A DNA stretch of 20,423 nucleotides, from assembly GCA_004525335.1 (NCBI GenBank), contig SPCL01000019.1, positions 1-20,423 on the forward strand, in the 5' to 3' direction. The notes under the pieces are model-generated. The model did no database searches. It saw only the letters and a list, made by a program, of their open reading frames with translations, and was not told the origin of the DNA. Positions 20,086-20,423 of this stretch are shown here, piece by piece. Position numbers and translations under genes: made by a program. Every line of letters starts with the position of its first letter. The first letter of the stretch is position 1. This stretch comes from Thermodesulfobacteriales bacterium. GTDB taxonomy: Bacteria; Desulfobacterota_D; UBA1144; Nemesobacterales; UBA2774.

Positions 20086-20423
20086 ATGAAAGCTGCTAAA
20101 TTAGTAGAAACCATCGAGAAACTTGTGAAGTTAGCTGATAAAGAATACTACTATAATGAGCATAATTTCCAGCTCCGCTTTGCTTCTGAAGATTCAACTT
20201 ATGTAGTTGGCTCCAGGCAAAACGGCTGGATTTATCTTTCAGTTTACTTCGGCTCCCAAATGGATTTTAAGTTTTATATAGAAAGGGACGGCACTGTTCT
20301 TTTGGATGAAGGCAGTAGTGCTGATTTAATGGAATACTACGGTCCTGAATATGTAATAAGTCTAATTAATAATGCTGGACAGGCCTTACTCATTTTTGGA
20401 ACTGGAGCAATCGAATGTGGGAA
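20086..20423 (+). CDS. Unrecognised protein, 3' end beyond the window
   Basis: An open frame from the ATG at 20086 to the right edge (112 codons plus 2 nt), preceded by AAAGG 4 nt before the ATG. The protein begins MKAAKLVETIEKLVKLADKE, a charged helix, followed by a strand-rich part with STYVVGSRQNGWIYLSVYFG and FKFYIERDGTVLLDEG, then a helix SSADLMEYYGPEYVISLINN. There are no membrane segments or cysteine motifs in the visible part. The alternation of strands then helix suggests a small alpha/beta fold. No family is recognised, and the C-terminus is missing. It is divergent from cofE and shares the 14-bp palindrome region. Confidence 0.7.
   Translation, partial: MKAAKLVETIEKLVKLADKEYYYNEHNFQLRFASEDSTYVVGSRQNGWIYLSVYFGSQMDFKFYIERDGTVLLDEGSSADLMEYYGPEYVISLINNAGQALLIFGTGAIECG

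Noticed and set aside
1..20423. CRISPR arrays, tRNA or rRNA genes, insertion sequences, phage genes
   Set aside because: No regularly spaced direct repeats, tRNA-like folds, transposase motifs or phage proteins were seen on either strand.

Overview
This 20.4 kb window is a stretch of low-GC bacterial chromosome. The genes are ordinary single-copy housekeeping and stress genes, densely packed on both strands, with no insertion sequence, phage, CRISPR array, tRNA or rRNA visible. The gene set suggests a free-living, oxygen-exposed bacterium with cobalamin-dependent DNA precursor synthesis, SUF iron-sulfur cluster assembly, a Mn-type superoxide dismutase, an accessory sigma-70 factor and at least one step of coenzyme F420 synthesis. 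I cannot name the taxon from sequence alone. A deltaproteobacteria-like or candidate-phylum lineage is only a guess.

Layout. 1-222 (-) is the start of a DUF924 protein running off the left edge. 683-3187 (+) is a class II ribonucleotide reductase (nrdJ) whose promoter carries two NrdR-type boxes 31 bp apart; a hairpin terminator and a small membrane protein follow. 3721-4899 (-) is a group 2-like sigma factor and 5218-5829 (-) is sodA. A 546-bp divergent region separates sodA from the suf operon (6376-10777, +): Rrf2/IscR-like regulator, sufB, sufC, sufD and a Rieske-type ferredoxin. After a short degenerate stretch come a DUF488 protein (+), ilvD (-), a four-helix membrane protein (+), a class V aminotransferase without the desulfurase cysteine loop (-), a cold-shock protein (+), a poly-C tract, a DUF4159 protein with a Tat-like leader (+), a small HNH protein (+), a two-domain VOC protein (-), a half-size EamA transporter (+), a glycerophosphodiester phosphodiesterase (-), cofE (-) and an unrecognised protein that runs off the right edge (+).

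How they fit together. The middle of the window has an iron-sulfur and oxidative-stress theme. The Suf scaffold genes sit under their own cluster-sensing regulator, divergent from a superoxide dismutase and close to the cluster-dependent dehydratase IlvD. The operon has no cysteine desulfurase (SufS) or sulfur-transfer partner (SufU/SufE), and the only class V aminotransferase nearby lacks the expected cysteine, so sulfur must be supplied from elsewhere.

I did not find a clearly new multi-gene system. The most interesting items are: a 12-bp perfect inverted repeat inside an in-frame linker of nrdJ; the NrdR-box promoter; an 11-C tract and inverted repeat upstream of a possibly leaderless DUF4159 gene; a recurring -10-box-to-start-codon arrangement suggesting leaderless transcripts; a pair of orphan hairpins at 17695-17752; and two perfect 14-bp palindromes upstream of eamA and cofE.
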